The notes below the pieces were generated by a model, which worked only from the letters and a program-made list of their open reading frames with translations, did no database searches and was not told where the DNA came from. This document shows, piece by piece, positions 1 through 7,293 of a stretch of DNA of 11,651 bases. Each line of letters begins with the position of its first letter. Position 1 is the stretch's first letter. A program made the translations under genes and the position numbers. The stretch is from the NCBI GenBank assembly GCA_031551145.1, contig JAVBNZ010000021.1, positions 1 to 11,651 of the forward strand, given 5' to 3'. Source of the stretch: WRKB01 sp031551145. Lineage in GTDB: Bacteria > Desulfobacterota > Desulfovibrionia > Desulfovibrionales > Desulfovibrionaceae.

Positions 1-1875
1 TCGCTGGATATCGACGACGGCATGCGCCTGTGCGTGTGCGGGGCGAACGGCACGGGCAAATCCACCCTGCTGCGCATGCTGGCGGGCAAGGAAGCGCCGG
101 ACGCGGGCAAGGTCGTACCGGGCCGGGGCTGCCGCATCGGCTATGTGGAGCAGGAACTGGACGCGGCGGATCTGGCGCGCCCGCTGATGGAGTGGGTGCT
201 GGAAGTTCTGCCGGACTGGAACGAATTCTGGCGCGACTGGGAACATGCGGCCCAGGCCGGGAACGAAGCCGGCCTTGCGGAACTGACGGAGCGCCGGCAC
301 GAACTGGAAGTGCGCTACGGCTACAATCCGGAGCAGCGCGCCCTGGAAGTGCTGACCGGTCTGGGATTCACGGAGCGGCGGCGCGGGCGGCTGCTGGGGC
401 AGCTTTCCGGCGGCTGGCGGGAGCGGGCCAAGCTGGCGCGGGTGCTCACGGCCGGGGTGGACGCGCTGCTGCTCGACGAGCCCACGAACCACCTGGACAT
501 CGAAGCCGTGGAGTGGCTGGAGGATTTTTTGCGCGCCTTCAAGGGCGTGCTGGTCTTTGTGGCGCACGACCGGGTGTTCATGGATCGCGTGGGCACGCAT
601 GTGTTGTATCTGGGCGGGGCGCGGCCGGTGTTCCGCAAATGCGTGTACACGGATTTTCTGGCCCTGCAGGAAGAACTGGATGCGCAGCGCGAGCGCGAAA
701 GCCGCCGCCTGCAGGAGGAACTGCGGCACAAAATGGCCTTTGTGGAGCGCTTTCGCGCCAAGGCCACCAAGGCGCGGCAGGCGGCCTCCCGCCAGAAAAT
801 GGCCAGGAAGCTGGAGCGGGAACTGGAACAGCTCAAGCCGGAGCTGAAGCGCAGGGAGCTGGCCTTCCGCTGGCCGGAACCCGCCCCTGCGGAAAAGCTC
901 ATTGTCGGCGCGGCGGATCTGGAATACCGCTTCCCGGACGGGGGCAGCAAGTGGCCCGCCCTGTCCTTCAACATTTACCGGGGCCAGCGCGTGGCTCTGG
1001 TGGGGCGCAACGGCTGCGGCAAATCCGTGCTGCTGGGGGTGTTGACGGGCAGACGGGAAAAGAGCGGGGGCTCGATGAGCATGGGCTCGGCCGTGCGCCT
1101 CGGCTATTTCAGCCAGCACCGCATGGAGACGCTGCAGGCGCAGGGCACGGTCTTAAGCGAGATACGGCGGCTTTCCGACCCGCGCATGACCGAAGAAGAA
1201 CTGATGAGCGTGCTGGGCCTCTTTCTGCTGGGGCAAAGCTTTTTCGATCGGCGGGTGGAAACGCTTTCCGGCGGGGAAAAAAGCCGGCTGGTGCTGGCAA
1301 GCCTGTTCCTGGCGCGCTGCAATTTCCTGATATTGGACGAACCGACCAACCATCTCGATCTGGAAAGCCGCGAAGCGCTTACGGCGGCTCTGGAAGCCTT
1401 TGAGGGCACGCTGCTGATCGTGGCGCACGATCGTCGGCTGCTCGCCGCCGCGGCGGACGAGATATGGGAGCTTTCGGAAAACGGCATCCGCGTGTACGAG
1501 GAAGGTTTCGAGCAGTACGACGCGGCCCGGCGCGCGGCGAGGGAGCAGAAAGCGCCGGAAAAGCGCGAAAACGCGGCCCCGCGTGAAGAAGAACGCCGCC
1601 GCAAACGCGAGGAGGCGGAGCAGCGCAACGCGCTTTCCCGCAGGCTGCGTCCGTTGCAGGAGGAATACGCCCGACTGGAGCAGGCGCTGGAGGTGATTTT
1701 TCAGGAACAGGGCGAGGTGGAGGCCCGGCTGGCCGACCCGGACGTCTATGCCGATGCGGAGCAATCCAACGCGCTGCTGCGGCGTTTTACGGAACTGAAG
1801 GACGAAGGGGAGCGCGCCGTGGCGCGCATGGATACCCTGGAGGCCGAAATGGCGGAATTGAAGGCCGGAGAATGA
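1..1875 (+). CDS. ABC-F family ATP-binding protein (Uup/YheS type), 5' end outside window
   Basis: This is a soluble twin-ATPase of the ABC-F class. Such proteins act on ribosomes at the tRNA exit site, and no transporter membrane domain is present. The frame is open from base 1, so the start codon and roughly 20 residues lie outside the window; the ATG at 22 is internal, just before Walker A. The first ATPase domain shows Walker A GANGTGKST (nt 40-66), signature LSGGW (about nt 403) and Walker B LLLDEPTNHLD (about nt 466). A charged helical linker follows (about nt 670-860, containing RFRAKATKARQA), which is the tRNA-contacting linker of this family. The second domain has GRNGCGKS (about nt 1003), LSGGEKSR (about nt 1264) and LILDEPTNHLD (about nt 1330). 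The C-terminal 110 residues are Glu/Arg-rich and look like the coiled-coil tail found in Uup and YheS. The DEPTNHLD motif in both halves identifies ABC-F firmly; the exact subfamily is uncertain. Confidence 0.93.
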   Translation, partial: SLDIDDGMRLCVCGANGTGKSTLLRMLAGKEAPDAGKVVPGRGCRIGYVEQELDAADLARPLMEWVLEVLPDWNEFWRDWEHAAQAGNEAGLAELTERRHELEVRYGYNPEQRALEVLTGLGFTERRRGRLLGQLSGGWRERAKLARVLTAGVDALLLDEPTNHLDIEAVEWLEDFLRAFKGVLVFVAHDRVFMDRVGTHVLYLGGARPVFRKCVYTDFLALQEELDAQRERESRRLQEELRHKMAFVERFRAKATKARQAASRQKMARKLERELEQLKPELKRRELAFRWPEPAPAEKLIVGAADLEYRFPDGGSKWPALSFNIYRGQRVALVGRNGCGKSVLLGVLTGRREKSGGSMSMGSAVRLGYFSQHRMETLQAQGTVLSEIRRLSDPRMTEEELMSVLGLFLLGQSFFDRRVETLSGGEKSRLVLASLFLARCNFLILDEPTNHLDLESREALTAALEAFEGTLLIVAHDRRLLAAAADEIWELSENGIRVYEEGFEQYDAARRAAREQKAPEKRENAAPREEERRRKREEAEQRNALSRRLRPLQEEYARLEQALEVIFQEQGEVEARLADPDVYADAEQSNALLRRFTELKDEGERAVARMDTLEAEMAELKAGE

Positions 1876-1958
1876 TTTCCCGCCTCCGTCTCAGCGAAAG
1901 TTTCAACATGGGCGATTCTGTTGTCCGGAGCGGAACGGCGCGGGCCCATCCGTGTATT

Positions 1959-1986
1959 TTGATTTTTTTGTAAAAAATGCTAGACT
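1959..1986 (+). promoter_or_regulatory. candidate sigma-70 promoter for the MORN protein gene
   Basis: A TTGATT -35 (1959-1964) and a TAGACT -10 (1981-1986) are separated by 16 nt. TG at 1978-1979, one base before the -10, gives an extended -10 form. The stretch is distinctly AT-rich compared with its surroundings and lies 54 nt before the gene start. A 5-bp inverted repeat, TACCA/TGGTA (2013-2017 and 2021-2025), sits between promoter and ribosome site and could be a small operator or chance. Confidence 0.5.
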
Positions 1987-2039
1987 GTTTCCCGCAATAC
2001 AAAAGAATATCTTACCACCTTGGTATATAAGGAGTTCTT

Positions 2040-2753
2040 ATGCGTTTCCTTCCCGCGCTGCTGTGCGTGTTCATGCTGTGCGCCGCCCCTTCGGCCTTTG
2101 CGGCCGCCGGTGTCTGGCGTTTCCCGGGCACCTCCGCGCCCGAGCCCGCCGCGCCTGAACCCGCTCCGCCGCCTCCTCCTCCCGCGCCCGCGCCCGTCAC
2201 ACCCAAGCCGGCCGCGCCCAAAGCGCCCGCACAAAAGCAGGTTGCCCCCAAGGCCGCGCCCAAAGCGGCCGCGAAGGCCGCGCCCAAACCCGCGGAAAAG
2301 CCCGCGGAAAGGTCCGCGGAAAGGTCTGAGGAAACGATATATTGGGAAGAAGACGTCGTTCTCGACGGCGGCAACGAATCCGCCTTCGTCCGGGCGACCG
2401 GCGAGCCCGTCACCGGCACGATCCAGATATTTTATCCCAACGGCCGCGTGGCCTGGGAAACCCAATGGGTGGGCGGCAAGCTCAACGGCGTGACCAAGGG
2501 CTGGTACGAGAACAGAAAACTCAAGGAAGAAACCACCTGGGTGGACGGCAAGCTGAACGGCCCGGCGACCTGGTACGACGAAAACGGCAACATGCTCCGC
2601 ACGACCATCTATGAGCACGGCAGGGATCTTGCCGCTCCCGCTGAGGAAAGAAAAGCCGGGACCCCGGCGGACGGGGACAAGCCTGCCGAAGACAAGCCGA
2701 CGGAGGAAAAACCCGCGGAATCCGCTCCTCCTGCGGACAAACCGGCGCCATAG
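2040..2753 (+). CDS. exported Pro/Ala/Lys-rich protein with MORN-type repeats
   Basis: The protein has 237 residues. Residues 1-22 are a Sec signal peptide (hydrophobic LPALLCVFMLCAA, cleavage near AFA-A), so it is exported to the periplasm or envelope. Residues 31-97 are a low-complexity Pro/Ala/Lys stretch with repeated KPAE/RSAE units, like a flexible wall-spanning linker. Residues 120-190 hold about three MORN_2/YwqK-like repeats, seen as FYPNGRVAWE, WYENRKLKEETTW and WYDENGNMLRTT joined by GGKLNG and DGKLNG turns. Residues 200-237 are another Pro/Glu/Lys tail. AAGGAG at 2029-2034 lies 5 nt before ATG. It is a single-gene unit with its own promoter candidate and a strong terminator. The repeats are visible; the role is unknown, and a link to cell-surface or peptidoglycan contact is only inference from the linker composition. 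Confidence 0.87.
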   Translation: MRFLPALLCVFMLCAAPSAFAAAGVWRFPGTSAPEPAAPEPAPPPPPPAPAPVTPKPAAPKAPAQKQVAPKAAPKAAAKAAPKPAEKPAERSAERSEETIYWEEDVVLDGGNESAFVRATGEPVTGTIQIFYPNGRVAWETQWVGGKLNGVTKGWYENRKLKEETTWVDGKLNGPATWYDENGNMLRTTIYEHGRDLAAPAEERKAGTPADGDKPAEDKPTEEKPAESAPPADKPAP

Positions 2754-2767
2754 CCCCGGATTCGACA

Positions 2768-2819
2768 GAAAAACAAACGAAGATGCCGCAGCCTGTTGCG
2801 GCATCTTCGTTTGTTTTTC
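2768..2819 (+). terminator. strong intrinsic terminator, perfect 23-bp stem, probably bidirectional
   Basis: The left arm 2768-2790 is exactly complementary to 2797-2819 with a 6-nt loop (GCCTGT). The GC-rich top of the stem (GATGCCGCA/TGCGGCATC) sits on an AT-rich base with A-tracts on the left and a T-tract on the right, so it can end transcription from either strand. It begins 15 nt after the MORN gene stop and insulates that gene from the hydrogenase-maturation operon. Confidence 0.92.
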
Positions 2820-2966
2820 GGCTTCATGGTTGCCCCCGCCCCATGAAGGGAATCCAGGATCACGCCTACCGTGAGAATCGTGGACGCCCCATGACCCGCG
2901 CGTGGGGCGTTCGCTTTGCCGCCTCCCCCGGCAGGCCCGGCGGCGCAAAAAAGCGCCCGGCCGTTC

Positions 2967-2995
2967 TTGCCCAAAACGCCTTCCGATTGTACACT
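2967..2995 (+). promoter_or_regulatory. candidate promoter immediately before the hydrogenase protease gene
   Basis: TTGCCC (2967-2972) and TACACT (2990-2995) are separated by 17 nt, each matching 4 of 6 consensus bases. The -10 ends only 6 nt before the ATG at 3002, so a start at the usual distance would fall on or next to the start codon. Upstream, between the terminator and this site, lie three hairpins: 2822-2829/2841-2848, 2884-2891/2903-2910 and 2942-2946/2953-2957. They could be regulatory, or simply the product of high GC. Confidence 0.35.
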
Positions 2996-3001
2996 CTCCG
3001 G

Positions 3002-3466
3002 ATGACAAAACTTCTTGTGCTCGGCGTGGGCAACATGCTGCTCACCGACGACGGCGTGGGTGTTTTCGCCGCCCAGGCCCTGCAACAGGAAGCATGGCCG
3101 CCCAACGTCACCGTTATGGAGGCGGGCACCTTCACCCACGATATCTTCTATCTTTTTGAAGGGTACGACGCGGTGCTGGTGCTCGACATCGTGCATTGCG
3201 GCGGCGCGCCCGGCACCATCTACCGCTTCACCGAGACCGAACTGGTGCAAAACGAAAAACAGCGCTTGTCATTGCACGATATCGACCTTATCGATTCTTT
3301 GAACATGGCGGAGATGCTCCATAAAAAACGGCCGAATCTGCTGGTGCTCGGCATGGAGCCGGCCGACTTCACCTCCTGGAACATCGGCCTTTCACCCGCC
3401 GTGCAGGATCGTTTCGACGCCTTTTTACAGGCCGCGCGCGCGGAAATAGCCGCCTGCACAGCCTGA
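3002..3466 (+). CDS. [NiFe]-hydrogenase maturation protease (HyaD/HybD/HupD family)
   Basis: This 154-aa endopeptidase would trim the C-terminal extension of a [NiFe]-hydrogenase large subunit after nickel insertion, the last step of active-site assembly in the cytoplasm. It begins TKLLVLGVGNMLLTDDGVG, the nucleotide-fold-like start typical of the family. The nickel-sensing residues match E. coli HybD E16, D62 and H93 as D17 (TDDG), D62 (LVLDIVH) and H92 (LSLHDIDL), and the length fits. The ATG at 3002 was chosen because homology begins there; an upstream in-frame extension would run back through the terminator. No clear Shine-Dalgarno precedes it. hypC follows 18 nt later. The hydrogenase it serves is not in the window. 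Confidence 0.93.
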   Translation: MTKLLVLGVGNMLLTDDGVGVFAAQALQQEAWPPNVTVMEAGTFTHDIFYLFEGYDAVLVLDIVHCGGAPGTIYRFTETELVQNEKQRLSLHDIDLIDSLNMAEMLHKKRPNLLVLGMEPADFTSWNIGLSPAVQDRFDAFLQAARAEIAACTA

Positions 3467-3484
3467 CTCTATGAGGAACAACCG

Positions 3485-3733
3485 ATGTGCCTTGCTATCC
3501 CCGCCCAAATCGTGGAACTGCTGGAAAACGACATGGCCCGCGCCCGCGTGGGCAACAGCGAAACCTATCTCACCGCTTCCGTGGCCCTGCTGCCCCAGGC
3601 CGCCCAAGTCGGCGATTACCTGATCATCCACGCGGGTTTTGCCCTGCATAAGCTCGATCCCAAGGAAGCCGAAGAATCTCTCCGCCTTTTGCGCGAAGTC
3701 GCCATGGCGGCCGAGGGAAAAGCGGAATTTTAA
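3485..3733 (+). CDS. hypC: hydrogenase maturation chaperone HypC
   Basis: This 82-aa HypC/HupF-family protein starts MCLAIPAQI. The invariant Cys2, exposed after Met removal, is the residue that binds the Fe(CN)2CO precursor and the large-subunit precursor. HypC works with HypD to build the iron ligands and then delivers them to the hydrogenase large subunit. The rest fits the usual small beta-barrel (GDYLIIHAGFALHKLD) followed by a short acidic helix (KEAEESLRLLREV). GAGGAA at 3473-3478 lies 6 nt before ATG. It is co-oriented with the protease upstream and ileS downstream, and its TAA overlaps the ribosome site of ileS. HypA, B, D, E and F are absent here and must be elsewhere in the genome. 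Confidence 0.95.
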   Translation: MCLAIPAQIVELLENDMARARVGNSETYLTASVALLPQAAQVGDYLIIHAGFALHKLDPKEAEESLRLLREVAMAAEGKAEF

Positions 3734-3746
3734 AGGAAAAACATTC

Positions 3747-6578
3747 ATGGCCGAGTATAAAGACACGCTGCATCTGCCCAAGACGGATTTTCCCATGAAG
3801 GCCGATTTGCGCCGGCGCGAGCCGGAGATGCTGAAGATATGGGAAGAGGAGCGGGCATACGAGGCCATGACGGCCGCGCCGGGCGATCGGGGCGGCCGGG
3901 GCGACTACGTGCTGCACGACGGCCCGCCCTACGCCAACGGGCACATCCATCTCGGCACGGCTCTCAACAAGATTCTGAAGGACATGGTGGTCAAGTCGCG
4001 CAACATGCGGGGCTTTGCGGCCCGCTACGTGCCCGGCTGGGACTGCCACGGCCTGCCCATCGAACACAAGGTGGAGCAGGAACTGGGCGCGCGCCGGCAC
4101 AGCATGCCGATTTCAGCCGTGCGCGGGCGCTGCCGGGAATACGCGGAAAAATACATCGACATCCAGCGCGCGGAATTCAAGCGCCTGGGCGTGCTCGGCG
4201 TGTGGGAAAAACCCTATCTGAGCATGGATCCGGCCTACGAGGCCGCCACCGCCGCCACCCTGGCCGAATTTGTGGCCGCCGGCTACGTCACGCGCAGCAA
4301 AAAGCCCATTTACTGGTGCTGCTCCTGCGAAACGGCCCTGGCCGAGGCCGAGGTGGAATACGCGGATCACAGCTCCCCGTCTGTTTACGTGCGCTTTCCC
4401 CTGACCGATCCCCGCCTGAAGGAGATTCTTCCCCAGGCCGATCCCGCCAAAAGCCATGTGATCATCTGGACCACCACGCCCTGGACTCTGCCGAGCAATC
4501 TGGCCGTGGCCCTGCATCCCGACCTGGAATACGCCCTGGTGGAAGTGAAGGGCGAATACTACGTGCTGGCGCGCGATCTGCTTGCCGCCTGCGCGGAAAA
4601 ATTCGGCTGGGGGGCCGTGGAGCCTCTGGCCGTTTTGCCGGGCACGGCCCTGGAAGGCCTGCAGGCCCGGCATCCCTTTTACGACCGCCCCTCCCTTCTG
4701 GTGCTCGGCACGCATGTGACGCTGGAGGCCGGCACGGGCTGCGTGCATACCGCGCCCGGCCACGGCCGCGAGGACTATGAAACCGCCCTGGCCTACAAGC
4801 TGGAAATTCTGTCTCCGCTGGACGATCAGGGCCGCTTTCTCGATTCCGTGCCCTTTTTCGCCGGGCTCAACGTCTTCCAGGCCAACCCCAAGGTCGTGGA
4901 AAAACTGAAAGAGGTCGGGCATCTTCTGCGCGAGGAGCGTATTTCCCACTCCTACCCGCACTGCTGGCGCTGCAAAAAACCGGTCATCTTCCGGGCCACG
5001 GTGCAGTGGTTCATCAGCATGGAGGCCAATGGGCTGCGCGAGCGAGCGCTCAAGGCCATACGCAACGAAGTGCGCTGGATTCCCGCCTGGGGCGAGGAGC
5101 GCATTTACGGCATGATCGCCACGCGGCCGGACTGGTGCATTTCGCGCCAGCGCCAGTGGGGCGTGCCCATTATGGCCCTGCTCTGCGAACATTGCGGCGA
5201 GGCCTGGAACGATGCGGCCTGGATGAAGGACGTCGCCTCTCGCTTCGCCGCGCATCCCCGGGGCTGCGATTATTGGTACGAAGCGCCGCTTGAGGAGATC
5301 GTGCCGAAGGCTCTGACCTGTCCTTCCTGCGGACAGGCGCGCTGGAAGCGGGAAACGGACATTCTGGACGTGTGGTTCGATTCCGGCACCAGCTTCGCCG
5401 CCGTGCTCGAACAGCGGCCGGAGTGCGCATACCCCGCGGATCTCTATCTCGAAGGCTCGGATCAGCATCGCGGCTGGTTCCACAGTTCCCTGCTGGCCTC
5501 GCTGGGCGCGCGGAACACGCCGCCCTACCGGGCCGTGCTCACCCACGGCTACGTGGTGGACGGCGAAGGCCGCAAGATGTCGAAATCCGTGGGCAACGTG
5601 GTTGCTCCGCAGGAGGTCATCGACAAATACGGCGCGGAAATCCTCCGGCTCTGGGTGTCCTCGGTGGATTACCGCGAAGACATCCGCATTTCGGACGAGA
5701 TCCTCAACCGCCTCGTGGATGCCTATCGCCGCATACGCAACACCTGCCGCTATCTGCTGGGCAATCTGCACGATTTTGCGCCCGAACAGGCCGTGCCCTA
5801 CGAACAGCTCGACCCGCTGGACCGTTGGGCACTGGATCAGGCCGCGCGGGCGCATCTGCGGGTGCTGGAGGCCTATGACGCCTTCGAGTTCCACAAGGTT
5901 TATCATACTCTGCACAATCACTGCGTTACGGACTTAAGCGCCCTGTATCTCGATATTTTGAAAGACCGGCTCTACGCCTCGGCGGCCGGCAGCGTGGAGC
6001 GCCGCGCCGCGCAGACCACCCTGTTCCGCGTCCTCATGCTGCTGTTGCGCGGCATGGCGCCCATTTTGAGCTTCACGGCCGAGGAGGCGCTGCGCTGCCT
6101 GCCGCCGGCCCTGCGTCCACGGGCGTCCACGGTCTTTGCCCTGCCGGCGGAAGACGAAACCGCGCTGAAAAATCTGGAACTGAGCGAGGAGGCTCAGGCG
6201 CGCTGGGCCGTGCTGCTCGGCCTGCGCACGGCCGTCAACCGCGCCATGGAGCCGATGCGCAACGAAAAAATCATCGGGCTCTCGCTTGATACCCGGCTGC
6301 GCCTGTATCTGAACGAAAAAAACCGGGCCGCGCTCGACGCTCTGGGCGCGGACGCGCGGGCCGTGTGCATGGTTTCGCAGTTGGATATCCGCCCGCTTGA
6401 AGAAGCGCCGGAAAACGCCCTGCGGCCGGAGGAAGTGCCCGGCGCGGCCTTTGCGGTGGAAAAGGCGGGCGGCGGAAAATGCCCGCGCTGCTGGCTCTAT
6501 ACCGAGGACGCCGGCTCCAATCCCGCGCATCCGGAACTCTGCCCGCGCTGCGCGGCGGTGGTTGCGCAAACGCGCTGA
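3747..6578 (+). CDS. ileS: isoleucyl-tRNA synthetase
   Basis: This 943-aa class I synthetase charges tRNA-Ile with isoleucine in the cytoplasm; E. coli IleS has 938 residues. The Rossmann signature region reads PYANGHIHLGTALNKILKD (residues 61-79). KMSKS is at 610-614. The editing domain carries WTTTPWTLPSNLAV and GTGCVHTAPGHG, the pocket that hydrolyses mischarged valine. The C-terminus has two CPRC pairs (912-915, 932-935), the zinc finger of the bacterial-type enzyme. One oddity is that the HIGH box is HLGT (68-71), with Thr in place of the last His. AAAGGA (3732-3737) lies 9 nt before the ATG at 3747; an ATG further upstream in the same frame lies inside hypC and is not credible. LspA follows with an 11-nt gap, the ileS-lspA pairing common in bacteria. 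Confidence 0.98.
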   Translation: MAEYKDTLHLPKTDFPMKADLRRREPEMLKIWEEERAYEAMTAAPGDRGGRGDYVLHDGPPYANGHIHLGTALNKILKDMVVKSRNMRGFAARYVPGWDCHGLPIEHKVEQELGARRHSMPISAVRGRCREYAEKYIDIQRAEFKRLGVLGVWEKPYLSMDPAYEAATAATLAEFVAAGYVTRSKKPIYWCCSCETALAEAEVEYADHSSPSVYVRFPLTDPRLKEILPQADPAKSHVIIWTTTPWTLPSNLAVALHPDLEYALVEVKGEYYVLARDLLAACAEKFGWGAVEPLAVLPGTALEGLQARHPFYDRPSLLVLGTHVTLEAGTGCVHTAPGHGREDYETALAYKLEILSPLDDQGRFLDSVPFFAGLNVFQANPKVVEKLKEVGHLLREERISHSYPHCWRCKKPVIFRATVQWFISMEANGLRERALKAIRNEVRWIPAWGEERIYGMIATRPDWCISRQRQWGVPIMALLCEHCGEAWNDAAWMKDVASRFAAHPRGCDYWYEAPLEEIVPKALTCPSCGQARWKRETDILDVWFDSGTSFAAVLEQRPECAYPADLYLEGSDQHRGWFHSSLLASLGARNTPPYRAVLTHGYVVDGEGRKMSKSVGNVVAPQEVIDKYGAEILRLWVSSVDYREDIRISDEILNRLVDAYRRIRNTCRYLLGNLHDFAPEQAVPYEQLDPLDRWALDQAARAHLRVLEAYDAFEFHKVYHTLHNHCVTDLSALYLDILKDRLYASAAGSVERRAAQTTLFRVLMLLLRGMAPILSFTAEEALRCLPPALRPRASTVFALPAEDETALKNLELSEEAQARWAVLLGLRTAVNRAMEPMRNEKIIGLSLDTRLRLYLNEKNRAALDALGADARAVCMVSQLDIRPLEEAPENALRPEEVPGAAFAVEKAGGGKCPRCWLYTEDAGSNPAHPELCPRCAAVVAQTR

Positions 6579-6589
6579 ACGGAACGGCC

Positions 6590-7078
6590 GTGCACAGCAA
6601 ATACCGCCTTCTCTTCGGGCTCGCGGCCCTGGTGTTCGCGGCGGATCAGGGCACCAAGGCTCTGATTGCCGCGTATATTCCCTTTCATTCGGCTGTGGAG
6701 GTCATTCCCGGCTTTTTCGATCTCGTGCACATCCTCAACCGGGGCGCGGCCTTCGGCATCCTGAACAACCCCGAAACAGACTGGCAGTTCTGGCTTTTTC
6801 TCTGCGCCACAACCCTGGCCGTGGGGGTCATCCTGCATCTGGCCCGCACTTCCCCGCCCAACCGCTTGCTCTTCAGCGGACTTGGCCTTATTCTGGGAGG
6901 CGCAATCGGAAACCTTGCGGACAGGCTGCGCTGGCGCGCGGTGCTGGACTTTCTGGATTTCCACGCGGCCGGGATGCACTGGCCGGCCTTCAACGTGGCG
7001 GACGCCGGCATCTGCATCGGGGCGTTTCTGACCTGCCTCGCGCTCTACAAAAGTCCGCCGGAAACCAAGGCGCACTGA
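6590..7078 (+). CDS. lspA: lipoprotein signal peptidase (signal peptidase II)
   Basis: This 162-aa inner-membrane aspartyl protease removes the signal peptide of prolipoproteins after lipid attachment to the lipobox cysteine. Four membrane spans are visible, at about residues 5-27, 64-84, 92-110 and 134-153. The catalytic aspartates are D111 in GNLADR and D138 in FNVADA. The conserved NRGAAFGIL loop (residues 50-58) is also present. The GTG at 6590 is the best start, because upstream in-frame codons overlap the ileS zinc finger; the only nearby ribosome site is weak (GGAA, 6581-6584), so translation may be coupled to ileS. It probably processes the lipoproteins encoded at 7294 and 9478. Confidence 0.95.
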   Translation: MHSKYRLLFGLAALVFAADQGTKALIAAYIPFHSAVEVIPGFFDLVHILNRGAAFGILNNPETDWQFWLFLCATTLAVGVILHLARTSPPNRLLFSGLGLILGGAIGNLADRLRWRAVLDFLDFHAAGMHWPAFNVADAGICIGAFLTCLALYKSPPETKAH

Positions 7079-7278
7079 TGGAACAGTTGCAGTGGTGGCA
7101 CTGGGTTTTGCTGGCCCTTCCCATTTTGCCGAATTTGTGGTCTATCCGGCACACGAACACGCATCGTTTCGCCAACCCGGCGGAGCGTCTGTTGTGGATG
7201 GCCCTGTGCATTTTTGTGCCCTGCCTGGGCGGGCTTGCCTACATATTTTTCGGCAGGCCCCGCGCCTTGCCGGATTAA
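7078..7278 (+). CDS. small two-span membrane protein, PLDc_N-like
   Basis: This 66-aa protein starts at ATG 7078, sharing one base with the lspA TGA (TGATG overlap), and ends at TAA 7276-7278. A CAAGG ribosome-site candidate lies inside the lspA end (7066-7070). Two hydrophobic spans are seen, at about residues 8-24 and 38-58. The sequence contains WSIRHTNTHRF between the spans and ends FFGRPRALPD. This pattern, two helices followed by GR-basic residues, is that of the N-terminal domain of cardiolipin-synthase-like phospholipase D proteins. No catalytic HKD domain is present, so it is a stand-alone membrane module. Function is unknown. Being coupled to lspA and followed 15 nt later by the lipoprotein gene suggests it belongs to the envelope operon. 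Confidence 0.85.
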   Translation: MEQLQWWHWVLLALPILPNLWSIRHTNTHRFANPAERLLWMALCIFVPCLGGLAYIFFGRPRALPD

Positions 7279-7293
7279 CGTTTGGAGTACGAC

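Noticed and set aside
1908..1949. ATGGGC/GCCCAT inverted repeat after the ABC-F gene as its terminator
   Set aside because: The stem is only 6 bp with a 30-nt loop and no T-run directly behind it. It is too weak to call.
2290..2335. Short tandem repeats in the MORN gene as a mobile or CRISPR-like repeat
   Set aside because: They are in-frame codon repeats encoding KPAE/RSAE units of a low-complexity linker. There is no spacer structure.
2783..3001. N-terminal extension of the hydrogenase protease
   Set aside because: The in-frame extension starts inside the terminator hairpin, and family homology begins exactly at the ATG at 3002.
1980..3008. Minus-strand frame of 342 codons across the MORN gene and the following gap
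   Set aside because: It runs through the 23-bp terminator and is Arg/Gly low-complexity sequence mirrored from the MORN gene linker.
3639..3746. Upstream ATG for ileS inside hypC
   Set aside because: It would overlap 95 nt of hypC in another frame. The ATG at 3747 has a proper ribosome site and matches the family start.
4113..5921. Long minus-strand open frame (602 codons) opposite ileS
   Set aside because: It lies wholly antisense to a certain ileS gene. Such frames are common opposite GC-rich genes, and its translation shows no family motif or ribosome site.
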